Shown: in pieces, positions 10,041 through 17,781 of the stretch
Position numbering within the stretch: position 1 is the first letter of the stretch
Layout: each line of letters starts with the position of its first letter
Assembly (NCBI RefSeq): GCF_020966755.1
Contig: NZ_JAJKFT010000010.1
Location: 3,628,481 to 3,692,480, forward strand
Length of the DNA: 64,000 nucleotides
Reading direction: 5' to 3'
Origin: Blastopirellula sediminis
GTDB lineage: Bacteria; Planctomycetota; Planctomycetia; Pirellulales; Pirellulaceae
Made by a program: the position numbers and the translations under genes
The notes under the pieces: model-generated
Told to the model about the DNA's origin: nothing
Seen by the model: only the letters and a program-made list of their open reading frames with translations
The model's database searches: none

Positions 10041-10088
10041 ACGGGACGCCGTTTCCATTCCCCTCCATTTAACTTGCGTGAGACATCC

Positions 10089-10631
10089 ATGAATCGAACT
10101 CGACTTTGCGGCCTGCTGGTCGCCGCGACGTTCTCTCTGCTGGCCGGCGTCGCCCTGGCCGATGACGAAGCGAACAAATTGGAAGCGACGGTCGAGATTC
10201 CGCAGCTCAACATCGGGCGCTATCACCGCCCTTACGTCGCGGTTTGGATTGCGAACTCGAAAGACGAGATGGTGCAGAACGTCGCCGTCTGGTACCAGTT
10301 GAAAGGACGGGGAGGAAAAGGGGGCGGTACGAAGTGGCTGCCTGATTTACGGCAGTGGTGGCGCGACGGTGGACGCAATTCGCAGATGCCGATCGATGGC
10401 ATTTCAGGAGCGACCCGACCTGCCGGCAAGCATGAACTGGCGGTCGACGACCAAGACGCCCTGACCAAGCTAAAGCCGGGCAAATATTCGCTGGTCGTGG
10501 AAGCGGCCCGCGAACACGGCGGCCGTGAACTGGTCGTAGTGCCGTTCGTGTGGCCGGCGAAAGAAGAAAAGTCGTACTCCTCCAAGGGGACGAACGAGCT
10601 TGGCGAGATCACGCTGACGGTTCGTCCGTAA
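10089..10631 (+). CDS. DUF2271 secreted protein
   Basis: A 180-residue exported protein: signal peptide MNRTRLCGLLVAATFSLLAG to ALA at about residue 24, then a DUF2271 domain (PYVAVWIANSKDEMVQNVAVWY, about 45-66; GKYSLVVEAAREHGGRELV, about 132-150). An upstream in-frame TTG exists at 10074, but the ATG at 10089 fits the signal peptide. It follows the PepSY membrane protein by 48 bp on the same strand and likely works with it in the periplasm. A 10-bp stem hairpin downstream separates it from the convergent lipoprotein gene. Confidence 0.8.
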   Translation: MNRTRLCGLLVAATFSLLAGVALADDEANKLEATVEIPQLNIGRYHRPYVAVWIANSKDEMVQNVAVWYQLKGRGGKGGGTKWLPDLRQWWRDGGRNSQMPIDGISGATRPAGKHELAVDDQDALTKLKPGKYSLVVEAAREHGGRELVVVPFVWPAKEEKSYSSKGTNELGEITLTVRP

Positions 10632-10655
10632 ACGAGCGTCCCCAAAAGAGAAATA

Positions 10656-10697
10656 GGGCGCCGCGCGCATTGCCCCAAGCATTCGCGGCGCCCTTCT
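10656..10697. terminator. hairpin between convergent genes
   Basis: Perfect 10-bp stem (10656-10665 with 10684-10693) lying between the ends of the DUF2271 gene (plus) and the small lipoprotein gene (minus). The T-tract is weak (TTCTC on the plus strand), so it may act as a modest bidirectional terminator. Confidence 0.5.
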
Positions 10698-10704
10698 CAA
10701 CTGA

Positions 10705-11118
10705 CTAGTTGGACTTCAAGTCAAAGTCGATCGTGTTGGAGCCGCGTTCGACTTCCGCAGTCAATTCCGATTCGGCGTTGTACTTTGCTGGAAGTTTCGG
10801 GAGCTTGCCGGCTGGCGCCGCCGGCGCTTCGCCGGTTTGAACTCCTACTTCAATTTTCACCCTATGTTCGCCAACCAAGGCGCCATCTTTCATTCCGGTA
10901 AATCGGAGCAAGTATTTTCCTTCGCCGTCGGTCGTTCCATGTGCAGAACGAAGTCCGGAGGTCGGATAAAAACTGATCATCGCGTTGGGTAGCGGTTTGC
11001 CATCCAGCGTGACGGTTCCGGTTACATTGCCCAAGGCTGGGCCGGAACTTGGAAAACAAGCGGTCAGGCCGACCAGCGGCGACGCGACGAGAAATAGCAT
11101 TGCGAGCGTTCGGTTCAT
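10705..11118 (-). CDS. small lipoprotein with carboxypeptidase-regulatory-like fold
   Basis: A 137-residue lipoprotein: lipobox VGLTAC (Cys about residue 21) after MNRTLAMLFLVASPLVG. The mature part shows the transthyretin/carboxypeptidase regulatory-like pattern: VTGTVTLDGKPLPNAMISFYP, a TTDGEGKYLLRF strand, and a GEHRVKIEV strand. The ATG at 11118 places the signal peptide; an upstream ATG is possible but unlikely. It lies 54 bp downstream of the DUF1559 gene (same strand), a pairing repeated at 50.2-51.6 kb in the reverse gene order. Confidence 0.8.
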   Translation of the reverse strand: MNRTLAMLFLVASPLVGLTACFPSSGPALGNVTGTVTLDGKPLPNAMISFYPTSGLRSAHGTTDGEGKYLLRFTGMKDGALVGEHRVKIEVGVQTGEAPAAPAGKLPKLPAKYNAESELTAEVERGSNTIDFDLKSN

Positions 11119-11172
11119 AACAGGATTCTCCATGATTGGCGTCTGGGACAAGCTCGATCAAAGTCGGCCAGA

Positions 11173-12099
11173 TTAGTAGTCGCCAATCACTTCCCCTCCG
11201 TCGACGGTGCCAAGCGCCGCGTAGGTCTGCATGTTGATCGTTTCGCTGATAAAGCGGGACGATCCGTCGCACAGCAGGAATTGCGCTCCGCCAGGATGGA
11301 GGCTGCTGGTCGAGTGCAAAATGGTGCCGTTGATCGCATAGTCGGTATCGTTCGACAAGCGATTGATCCGGACGCGGAGCGTGAACGGGTAGCTGTGCGG
11401 AATCGGCCCGGCCAGGTCATGCCAGCCGATCCAGAGCGAAGCGACATAGACGTGGACCCCAGCCCGTTCAGTAACGGCGATCGTATTGCTGGTCCCATCG
11501 GTGATGTCGCGGAACTTCCGTTTGGAATTCTCGTAGAACATCGCCTTGCGATCTTCCGTCTTGGTTCCGGCCGCGTTGTAGTAGGCGGCAGTGTAGGCGC
11601 CGACGTAGTTTGATTTCGCGTAGATGCCCGGGTAAGTGGAGTCGGTCGAAGCGATCCGATCATTCAGCTCCGGCGTCGGATCGGAAGGGCACATGTAGGC
11701 CGGGAGGATCGTTTTCGCCAGCGGCGTCGTCCCGGTCGAAATAATCGCCGGATTGCTGTGCCAGTAAGGTTTGCTGGAAGAGCCGTCGGCAGTAAACGCA
11801 CCGGCGGTTTCCAGTTGATCGCGAAGGGCAGATTGTTCGATCTGCGGCAGAACGAGCGCCTGCCAACTGATGCGGCTGCGGGTCAGTTCGCCCGGCGGAA
11901 ATGAGAGGTAGGCGTCGTGATAGGTATGCAGCGCCAAGCCTTGCTGTTTCAGGTTGTTGCTGCATTGCATTCGGCGGGCCGCTTCGCGGGCTTGTTGTAC
12001 CGCCGGCAGCAAGAGAGCGATCAACACGCCGATGATGGCGATGACGACCAGCAGTTCCACGAGCGTAAATGCTCGTCGCGCAGGGAGAGAATGAGTCAT
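11173..12099 (-). CDS. DUF1559 prepilin-like protein
   Basis: A 308-residue protein starting with a type IV prepilin-like N-terminus: RRAFTLVELLVVIAIIGVL (residues 8-26), with the cleavage/methylation Phe-Thr-Leu-Val-Glu motif and a following hydrophobic helix, then the AREAARRMQCSNNLKQ conserved stretch. HPGGAQFLLCDG near the C-terminus is the H-X9-DG motif of this planctomycete family. It would be processed by a prepilin peptidase and act as a pseudopilin at the envelope. A candidate sigma-54 site lies about 113 bp upstream. The small lipoprotein gene follows. Confidence 0.9.
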   Translation of the reverse strand: MTHSLPARRAFTLVELLVVIAIIGVLIALLLPAVQQAREAARRMQCSNNLKQQGLALHTYHDAYLSFPPGELTRSRISWQALVLPQIEQSALRDQLETAGAFTADGSSSKPYWHSNPAIISTGTTPLAKTILPAYMCPSDPTPELNDRIASTDSTYPGIYAKSNYVGAYTAAYYNAAGTKTEDRKAMFYENSKRKFRDITDGTSNTIAVTERAGVHVYVASLWIGWHDLAGPIPHSYPFTLRVRINRLSNDTDYAINGTILHSTSSLHPGGAQFLLCDGSSRFISETINMQTYAALGTVDGGEVIGDY

Positions 12100-12399
12100 G
12101 GGAGGTTCCAGCCTTTAAGCGATATCAGGGGATGATGAAAGTTGCCGGCCGACACGCATTTGGCGCATCGACGGAAGGGGCTTCGGAGGCGAGAGGTGCG
12201 TGTGCGAAGAAAGCACTTCCTATGCCACACAGCCCCCAGGATCAGCCCGAAATGCCATAAGTCGCATTGAGGTTTGGGGTTATGGGACTTGCGCGATAGG
12301 GCCTAAGGCTCTCTGTCGGGGGGAATCGCCGTAGAATTGCCCTCGATTTGCGCCGAGAACTGACAAAAAACTCAGCAGTTGAGATAGCGGTTACGCGGA
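12100..12399. other. intergenic region upstream of DUF1559 gene
   Basis: About 300 bp between the DUF1559 start and the stop of the propeller gene (both minus). It holds a candidate sigma-54 site at 12212-12227. A short T-rich segment at about 12364-12371 (minus strand) after a 4-bp stem may be a weak terminator for the propeller gene. No ORF of note. Confidence 0.5.
12212..12227 (-). promoter_or_regulatory. candidate sigma-54 (-24/-12) promoter
   Basis: Minus-strand TGGCATAGGAAGTGCT places GG and GC exactly 10 bases apart, the spacing required by RpoN. Matches to the TGGCAC-N5-TTGC consensus are partial (C to T after GGCA, and T to G before TGC). It sits about 113 bp upstream of the DUF1559 start at 12099. 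Confidence 0.35.
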
Positions 12400-13308
12400 T
12401 TACTTCGCTTCCGCCAGCCAGCGAATCTTATAGGGCTTATTCGCTGGAAACGTGATTGCCCCCGCAGGCGAGAAGAATCGCATTTCGCTTTTCCAGAAAC
12501 CGATCAGCAGGCGGCCTGTCTCCGGGTTCACGTCGGCCGCTTTCACGTGTTCGAGATCCGCCGCTTCGGGATGAAGGCGGAACTTCTTCTCGTTCCGATC
12601 GAAGAGATAGACATGCTCGTGGGTCGACAGGATCAGATCGGCGCTGTTCGGGACGGCGCGGAGATCGTGTCCCCCTTCGGTCGGCAGTTCGTACTGATCG
12701 ACCAGGCGAAGCGACGGTTTGTCCGATTCCCAATCGACCAACTCGTAGGTTTGCAGTTGGTCGAACCCGATCGCCCACAGCAGCTTCCGCGATTCGTCCC
12801 AAATGACGCCGTGCGCCGAATGGAGCGGCGTCTGAAACTGCGGAGCGTCCGACTTCGCCAGGTCGAACAGGATCAGCCGATTCCCGTTGACCGAACTGGC
12901 GACGACCACGCGGTTGTTCGGCAATAGCTCAATGCTGTGAGCGTTAGTGGCGTAGCCTTTCCAGAGCATTTTGCTCGTCGAGCGATCAATCAGGGCGCAG
13001 CCGCCGTTGGAAGCGGTGAGCAAGATCTGCGTTCCACCGCGTATCGCACGGCACTCGTCGAGATTGTTGAACTGCTTGATCAACTCCGGCGTCGCGTCGG
13101 GTAAGTTGGCGGCCTTCCAACTCCAAAGTTTCTCGCCGGCGCCCTGCTCCGCCGCATCGGCGTCGATCACGAACATCTCGTCCTGGCCGGCGCAAAGGAG
13201 GAGGTTCTGACTTGAGCTTCGTCCCGCTTTATCAGCTTCTTGAGCCACCGCCGCCAACGGAACAATCAGGGCGAAAATAAACGCGAGAAGCCGACAGGCG
13301 GACGTCAT
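12400..13308 (-). CDS. secreted beta-propeller protein (DUF6528-like)
   Basis: A 302-residue protein with a signal peptide (MTSACRLLAFIFALIVPLAA to AVAQ, about 22). The mature part has recurring WD/PQQ-type strands (NLLLCAGQDEMFVIDADAAE, GGTQILLTASNGGCALIDRS, NNRVVVASSVNGNRLILFDL, SADLILSTHEHVYLFDRN), a six-bladed-looking propeller resembling DUF6528. No catalytic residues are evident. Start at the ATG at 13308. It is transcribed on the minus strand, separately from the coupled pair at 13433-14625. Confidence 0.7.
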   Translation of the reverse strand: MTSACRLLAFIFALIVPLAAVAQEADKAGRSSSQNLLLCAGQDEMFVIDADAAEQGAGEKLWSWKAANLPDATPELIKQFNNLDECRAIRGGTQILLTASNGGCALIDRSTSKMLWKGYATNAHSIELLPNNRVVVASSVNGNRLILFDLAKSDAPQFQTPLHSAHGVIWDESRKLLWAIGFDQLQTYELVDWESDKPSLRLVDQYELPTEGGHDLRAVPNSADLILSTHEHVYLFDRNEKKFRLHPEAADLEHVKAADVNPETGRLLIGFWKSEMRFFSPAGAITFPANKPYKIRWLAEAK

Positions 13309-13432
13309 GGTGGGGTATATCTCGAGAGGAAGGACAATCGTAATTGGTAACTGATTTTGCTTGGCTCTGGGCGTGCCACCCCATGGCTTGTTTCATCTCT
13401 GACGCTGTCCGCCGATATCGCCGGCGCTTCGC

Positions 13433-13939
13433 TCAGTCGGGATACTCCCCGCCTTTTACCTCTTCGAGAAACGCCGTGAGGTTTGGCGATACCACTCGCG
13501 GTTCTTCGCACCAATCGGAGTCCATCAAGTAAACCTCGGGACTTTCGTCGCGGCGCATCAGGTAATAGCCTCCGCCCCCATCTTGAGCGATGGCAAAGTA
13601 CTCGTCCCACCACTCGACCATTTCCTCGTGGACGCAGAGGGCCGCTTCCACTGCCGCTTCTTGCGTACCGACGAGATCATCCACCGTCGTGCAAACGCCC
13701 CCTTCGAAGTCGGGATTCATACCGACCGCCGACAAGTCGCCGGCCGAAATCATGGGAGCGGAAAAAGTCTTCGGAAGCAGGAAGCCAAGTTGGTCGCTGG
13801 CGGACTGGACGTCAAGTTCCGTCATGGTGATACCGGGGCTGAAGGTGGAGGGGCAGTTCGCAGTTCGGGGGGACTGCGATGACGTCGGTAGTCTCGCCGA
13901 GTCGAAGTGAGAAAGCAAATGTTTTTTGCGATCGTTCAT
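13433..13939 (-). CDS. small acidic protein, SUKH/SMI1-KNR4-like C-terminus
   Basis: A 168-residue acidic protein. The C-terminal half (about 110-165: YFAIAQDGGGGYYLMRRDESPEVYL, then SPNLTAFLEEV) follows the usual layout of SMI1/KNR4 (SUKH) proteins, where a central Gly-rich strand pair precedes a final helix; this is a family resemblance by eye, not a clear hit. Its ATG at 13939 overlaps the stop of the NAD(P)HX epimerase gene by ATGA (13936-13939), so it is translationally coupled; a later internal ATG at 13825 is possible. SUKH proteins are often immunity or regulatory partners, but there is no toxin here. Confidence 0.5.
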   Translation of the reverse strand: MNDRKKHLLSHFDSARLPTSSQSPRTANCPSTFSPGITMTELDVQSASDQLGFLLPKTFSAPMISAGDLSAVGMNPDFEGGVCTTVDDLVGTQEAAVEAALCVHEEMVEWWDEYFAIAQDGGGGYYLMRRDESPEVYLMDSDWCEEPRVVSPNLTAFLEEVKGGEYPD

Positions 13940-14625
13940 TCTTTAGCGCAAGCGCGTTCAATCGCTTGCCGCGGGGCGCCGATATCGACGGTGACCACCT
14001 CTCCCAGATACCGTTTCGCAGTTTCGACGGCAAAGCCGACCTTCGGCGCGACGAAGGTTGCCGTCACCGTCGCTTCGACGGTTGGCTCGCCCGGCGTTCC
14101 CAGGTCGCAGTCAAGGCCGCTCGGCAGATCGACCGCCAACTTCTGCGCGTCGCTGCGATTGATCGCCTGAATCACGCGGTCGAGCGGCGATCGCGGATTT
14201 CCCCGCATCCCGGTTCCTAGCAGTGCATCGACGATCCAGTCGGCGCCGGATAGCAACTGGTCGAGAGCTTCGTCGGTCGCATCGGCCGGAACGATTACGA
14301 GCGGCAGTTCCGCCTTCTGCACGATGTTCAGCTGAACCGCTGCATCTCCGGTAATTTCGGTCGGCGGGCAAAAGAGGAGCGTTTGGGTGGGAATTCCCCG
14401 CAGGTCAAGCAGCCGGGCCATCGCCAGCCCATCCCCCCCGTTGTTCCCTTTGCCGCAGCAGATTCGGACGCACCTCGCTCCATGCGCAGCTAGAATATCG
14501 ACGCACCCTCGAGCGGCGTTTTCCATCAGCACGACGCCGGGGACGCCAAAATTCTCAATCGAGATGCGATCGACGGCCCGGACCTGCTGCCGAGTGATTT
14601 GCGATAAACTAGTGCCGTTGGACAT
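13936..14625 (-). CDS. nnrE: NAD(P)HX epimerase (YjeF_N)
   Basis: A 229-residue YjeF N-terminal domain, which interconverts R and S forms of hydrated NAD(P)H so the dehydratase can repair them. Visible marks: VVLMENAARGCVDIL (about 33-47), CGKGNNGGDGLAMARLLD near residue 60, the D-A-L-L-GTGMRG loop near 130 and DLPSGLDCD near 160. The ATG at 14625 gives the expected family length; upstream codons encode an unrelated arginine-rich tail. There is no C-terminal dehydratase domain, so NnrD would be separate. The small acidic protein gene overlaps its stop. Confidence 0.85.
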   Translation of the reverse strand: MSNGTSLSQITRQQVRAVDRISIENFGVPGVVLMENAARGCVDILAAHGARCVRICCGKGNNGGDGLAMARLLDLRGIPTQTLLFCPPTEITGDAAVQLNIVQKAELPLVIVPADATDEALDQLLSGADWIVDALLGTGMRGNPRSPLDRVIQAINRSDAQKLAVDLPSGLDCDLGTPGEPTVEATVTATFVAPKVGFAVETAKRYLGEVVTVDIGAPRQAIERACAKE

Positions 14626-14726
14626 AATGATTCGGTCAGAGTTGGCGTATTCGAGCGACGGCCCCGACCCGTATGATAAGCCAATCCCCCATCTACGAAA
14701 ATTAAGCGAACAGGAGACGCGTCGCG

Positions 14727-14963
14727 ATGCCGCTGTTTGAATACGTCTGCACCCAATGCAATTGCGAGTTTGAAGCGCTGGTCCGAGGCGAAGAGACGCC
14801 CGTCTGTCCGCAGTGCGGCGCGACGAAGCTCGAAAAGGCTTGGAGCGTGCCGGCCGCTCATACCGGCGGATCGTCGCAAAGCCTGCCGGTGTGCGCTCCG
14901 CCGAGTGCGCATGGCGGCTGCGGCGCTCATCAGTGCGGTGGCGGTGGCTGCCATCTCCACTAA
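14727..14963 (+). CDS. FmdB-family zinc ribbon protein
   Basis: A 78-residue protein with the FmdB pattern: MPLFEYVCTQCNCEFEAL, then a second CxxC (CPQCG), forming one zinc ribbon in the first 35 residues, followed by a Cys/His/Gly-rich tail (GGCGAHQCGGGGCHLH). Family members bind zinc and may regulate or assist assembly. It is divergent from nnrE and 72 bp upstream of the PQQ propeller gene, which it may share a promoter with. Confidence 0.85.
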   Translation: MPLFEYVCTQCNCEFEALVRGEETPVCPQCGATKLEKAWSVPAAHTGGSSQSLPVCAPPSAHGGCGAHQCGGGGCHLH

Positions 14964-15035
14964 TCGACTTGATTTCGTAATCCTGCCCCGCCCTGCTTCC
15001 CTCCTTCGCTTCTTCCAAACAAGGGTTCCTCGACG

Positions 15036-16364
15036 ATGACCTCTCGAAACCGCTTTGCCGTCGCGACGCTGATCGCGCTGGCCTGCTCTTCGTCTGCGTG
15101 GGCCGTCGATTCCTGGCCGCAATTCCGTGGCGCATCGGGGGACGGAATCAGCGAAGCGACGAACGTTCCGCTGAAATGGTCGGAAGAGGAGAACGTCGCG
15201 TGGAAGACCGAAATCGAAGGAAAAGGTTGGTCTTCGCCGGTTCTCGGCGACGGCAAGTTGTGGCTCACCACGGCGATCACCCAGAAGGCGTCGCAGGAAG
15301 CGTTCGATAAGAAGCTGGAAGGCCGGCCGAAGTTCGCCCAGGCAACCAGCGAATTGGCCGCGACGGTGCTGCTGAAAGCGATCGAAGTTGACTATGCGAC
15401 CGGCGAAATCGGCAAGCAAGTCGACCTCTTCTACATCGACGATCCCGATCCGATTCACTCAACCAATAGCTATGCGTCGCCGACGCCGGTTCTCGACGGA
15501 AATCGCCTTTATTGCCATTTCGGCACCTACGGCACTTGCTGCGTCGATACGACCAAAGGGGAATTGGTTTGGAAGAAGCGACTGCCGCTGCAGCATAACG
15601 TGGGACCGGGAAGCTCGCCGGTGCTGCACAACGGCGTGCTGGTCCTGACCTGCGACGGCGCCGACCAGCAGTACGTTTGCGGGCTCGATGCGAACAGCGG
15701 CGAGATGGTCTGGAAGACCGATCGTCCTCCGCACCGCAAAGAAGATGGGGACATGCAGAAGGCGTACGCGACGCCGCTGGTTGTAACGTGGGAAGGTCGC
15801 ACGATGGCGATCATCCCCGGCGCCCAGTGGGATTGCGCCTACGATCCGTTGACCGGCAAAGAACTGTGGCGAGTTGATCACGGCGACGGGTTCTCGAACG
15901 TCCCCCGCCCGGTCTTTCAGGAAGGAGTCGTCTACATCTGCACCGGCTTTACTCGAGCCGAACTGTGGGCGACACGCGTCGACGGCGAAGGTGACGTTAC
16001 CGATTCGCACGTCGGCTGGACGATGGACAAGCAAGTTCCGACCAAGCCGTCGCCCCTGCTCTGGGAGAACTTGCTCTACATGGTCTCGGACCGCGGCGTG
16101 GCGACCTGCGTCGACATCACCAATGGCGAAACGGTTTGGACCGAACGTCTCGGCGGCAACTTCTCCGCCTCGCCAGCGTTGGCCGAAGGCCGAATCTACT
16201 TCTGCAACGAAGATGGCAATACGATCGTGATCGAGCCGGGCCGCGAGTTCAAAGTCCTGGCCGAAAACGATATCGCCGGCCAAATCATGGCGACCCCGCT
16301 GCTGTTAGACGGAGCGATCATCCTACGAAGCGACACGGCGCTCTACCGAATCGGGAAGAAGTAA
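15036..16364 (+). CDS. secreted PQQ-type beta-propeller protein
   Basis: A 442-residue exported protein: signal peptide MTSRNRFAVATLIALACSSS (to AWA, about 23), then WPQFRGASGDGISEA, the usual N-terminal marker of planctomycete PQQ-binding-like proteins. Several blades carry the G-E-x-V-W-K PQQ repeat motif (TKGELVWKKR, NSGEMVWKTD, LTGKELWRVD, TNGETVWTER). No catalytic dehydrogenase Asp or Cys pair is evident, so it may be a non-enzymatic propeller. A related propeller lies at 38393-39793. Confidence 0.85.
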   Translation: MTSRNRFAVATLIALACSSSAWAVDSWPQFRGASGDGISEATNVPLKWSEEENVAWKTEIEGKGWSSPVLGDGKLWLTTAITQKASQEAFDKKLEGRPKFAQATSELAATVLLKAIEVDYATGEIGKQVDLFYIDDPDPIHSTNSYASPTPVLDGNRLYCHFGTYGTCCVDTTKGELVWKKRLPLQHNVGPGSSPVLHNGVLVLTCDGADQQYVCGLDANSGEMVWKTDRPPHRKEDGDMQKAYATPLVVTWEGRTMAIIPGAQWDCAYDPLTGKELWRVDHGDGFSNVPRPVFQEGVVYICTGFTRAELWATRVDGEGDVTDSHVGWTMDKQVPTKPSPLLWENLLYMVSDRGVATCVDITNGETVWTERLGGNFSASPALAEGRIYFCNEDGNTIVIEPGREFKVLAENDIAGQIMATPLLLDGAIILRSDTALYRIGKK

Positions 16365-16376
16365 TTCGTGGCCGGA

Positions 16377-16397
16377 AGCGCGAGCGAGGGAAATGCG
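16377..16397. repeat. single decayed arm of the CTAGCCCGCAGCG repeat
   Basis: This segment (AGCGCGAGCGAGGG then AAATGCG) matches the arm of the palindromic elements at 39.8, 41.7 and 42.8 kb with small changes. No opposite arm is visible, so it looks like a decayed or partial copy just after the propeller stop. Confidence 0.45.
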
Positions 16398-16402
16398 TTT
16401 GG

Positions 16403-16711
16403 CTATTCCAGTCGTTCTAGCCAGTACAGCGGGCGTCGACTCGTGTGGGCGACTGCGACAATTATGACTTCCATTTCTCGTCGTAAGATGATGACCGCAT
16501 ACGGAAAGCGTCTAAGTAACGCACGCCTGATGTCATGCGATCCAAGATAGGTTTCCAGTTTCGAATTCGAATCTGGGGAAATTCGAATTCTGTCGAACGC
16601 GGCTGCGACTTCTTCAAGAAATTCGGAGCCAAGTAGCTGTTGGTGATCGTCGTACCAAATGGCCGCTTCAACTGCTTCAAGCTGAGCTTCCGGCAGAACG
16701 CGGAACCTCAT
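16403..16711 (-). CDS. RelE/ParE-family toxin
   Basis: A 102-residue protein with the ParE/RelE layout: PEAQLEAVEAAIWYDDHQ at the N-terminus, a central FLEEVAAAFDRIRISPDS helix, and the strand series ALLRRFPYAVIILRREMEVIIVAVAHTSR typical of this superfamily. ParE-type members act on DNA gyrase and RelE-type on mRNA at the ribosome; the target here is not evident. It overlaps the antitoxin stop by ATGA (16708-16711), the usual tight coupling. Confidence 0.85.
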   Translation of the reverse strand: MRFRVLPEAQLEAVEAAIWYDDHQQLLGSEFLEEVAAAFDRIRISPDSNSKLETYLGSHDIRRALLRRFPYAVIILRREMEVIIVAVAHTSRRPLYWLERLE

Positions 16712-16971
16712 GGCGTCTTTTTGCTAGAGCGATGCGTCTCAAGCGCCTGACGCATGTTGGCTAGAGCCGCCTCAAAATCAACCGCGTTTGTTTCACCGCG
16801 ATCATAGGCCGCGATTCGCCGATCGAGTTCTTTGGACCACGCCTCGGCGATCTCCGGCGTTCGAAATTCACCGTAGGGAAGGCTTTGTTCCAGCATATCG
16901 GCCAAAAACTGGCGATCCTCTGGAGGCAAGGCCATGGCTCGCTGGGCAATTTCATCACGCGGCGTAATCAT
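16708..16971 (-). CDS. addiction-module antitoxin (TIGR02574 type)
   Basis: An 87-residue acidic protein with the addiction-module pattern: ALPPEDRQFLADMLEQSLP at residues 14-32, WSKELDRRIAAYDRGE near 45-60, the latter typical of partners of RelE/ParE toxins. A GAGGAG ribosome site precedes the ATG at 16971. It is followed by the toxin with a 4-bp overlap, so antitoxin is made first. It presumably binds and neutralises the toxin and represses its own promoter. Confidence 0.85.
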   Translation of the reverse strand: MITPRDEIAQRAMALPPEDRQFLADMLEQSLPYGEFRTPEIAEAWSKELDRRIAAYDRGETNAVDFEAALANMRQALETHRSSKKTP

Positions 16972-17048
16972 TGCATCTCCTCGTACACGTGCTGGCCCTA
17001 TTCTGCCACCTACCCTCGAGTGCGTCGAGACTTTTCCTATAGCTCAAA

Positions 17049-17086
17049 GAAAGTGCGTTTGGAAACCCCAAACGCACTTTCGATTT
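17049..17086 (-). terminator. terminator after the Gly-rich secreted protein gene
   Basis: Perfect 14-bp stem (17049-17062 with 17068-17081), loop AAACC. On the minus strand it follows the gene ending at 17103 but its T-tract is short (TTTGAG); on the plus strand GATTTT follows. A bidirectional terminator is possible. Confidence 0.6.
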
Positions 17087-17102
17087 TCGAATACGGCGGA
17101 GC

Positions 17103-17639
17103 TTAGATGCTTCCTTCCTGGAAACCAGGGTAGCCGCCGCCATTGGGGCCATAGCCTCCGCCGCCACCTGGTCCATAACCACCGGGACCGTAGCCTGGTC
17201 CCACGCCGCCGCCAGGACCGAAGCCTCCGGCCGGAGTGTTGCCATACGGGAACGGATTCGGGCCGAAGTTGTTGTTGAAGGTTGGGCCAAGGCCTTGATA
17301 CGGTGCGCCCCACAGTTGGTACGGCACCGAGTAAGGACGATACGGATGGAGCCATTCGCCGTACGGGCGGACCGGGCGGCCCCATTCTTCGACGATGTGA
17401 TAGTTGTCGACGCTTCGCCCGGCGCGGATCGTGCTTTGGAACTGACGATAGCCCGATCGCAGATAGGTCGGATCGTACGGCTTGGCGACGACCGGATCCG
17501 GCGCGTACTGAGCGGTACGTTCGCCGGTTTCGTTACTGTGGCTGTAAAAGCTGGGAGCGGTGAGCCAGTCTTGTCCAAGGGACGAAGATACGGCGGCAAA
17601 TACCAGGCAGAGCCCGGCTACTACGCGACATACGTTCAT
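17103..17639 (-). CDS. secreted Gly/Pro/Tyr-rich protein
   Basis: A 178-residue exported protein: signal peptide MNVCRVVAGLCLVFAAVSSS (to SLGQ, about 23), a middle region with many Tyr, Pro and Arg residues (YRPYSVPYQLWGAPYQG), and a tail of Gly/Pro/Tyr repeats (GPGGGVGPGYGPGG and similar, about 145-175). The ATG at 17639 places the signal peptide. The low-complexity tail suggests an extracellular or wall-associated protein. No family is recognised. Confidence 0.65.
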   Translation of the reverse strand: MNVCRVVAGLCLVFAAVSSSLGQDWLTAPSFYSHSNETGERTAQYAPDPVVAKPYDPTYLRSGYRQFQSTIRAGRSVDNYHIVEEWGRPVRPYGEWLHPYRPYSVPYQLWGAPYQGLGPTFNNNFGPNPFPYGNTPAGGFGPGGGVGPGYGPGGYGPGGGGGYGPNGGGYPGFQEGSI

Positions 17640-17781
17640 GATTCGAACAGGGGAGTTCGGCGCATCGCCGCGCGTATCCGTTACGAGTTGCGGCGATCGA
17701 ATTAGACTGCCGGCGCTTCTAGTTGCGCAGGCATACGGCACGACGAAATTCGCCGTGCAGAACTGGGGGGTACCTCCCAGT

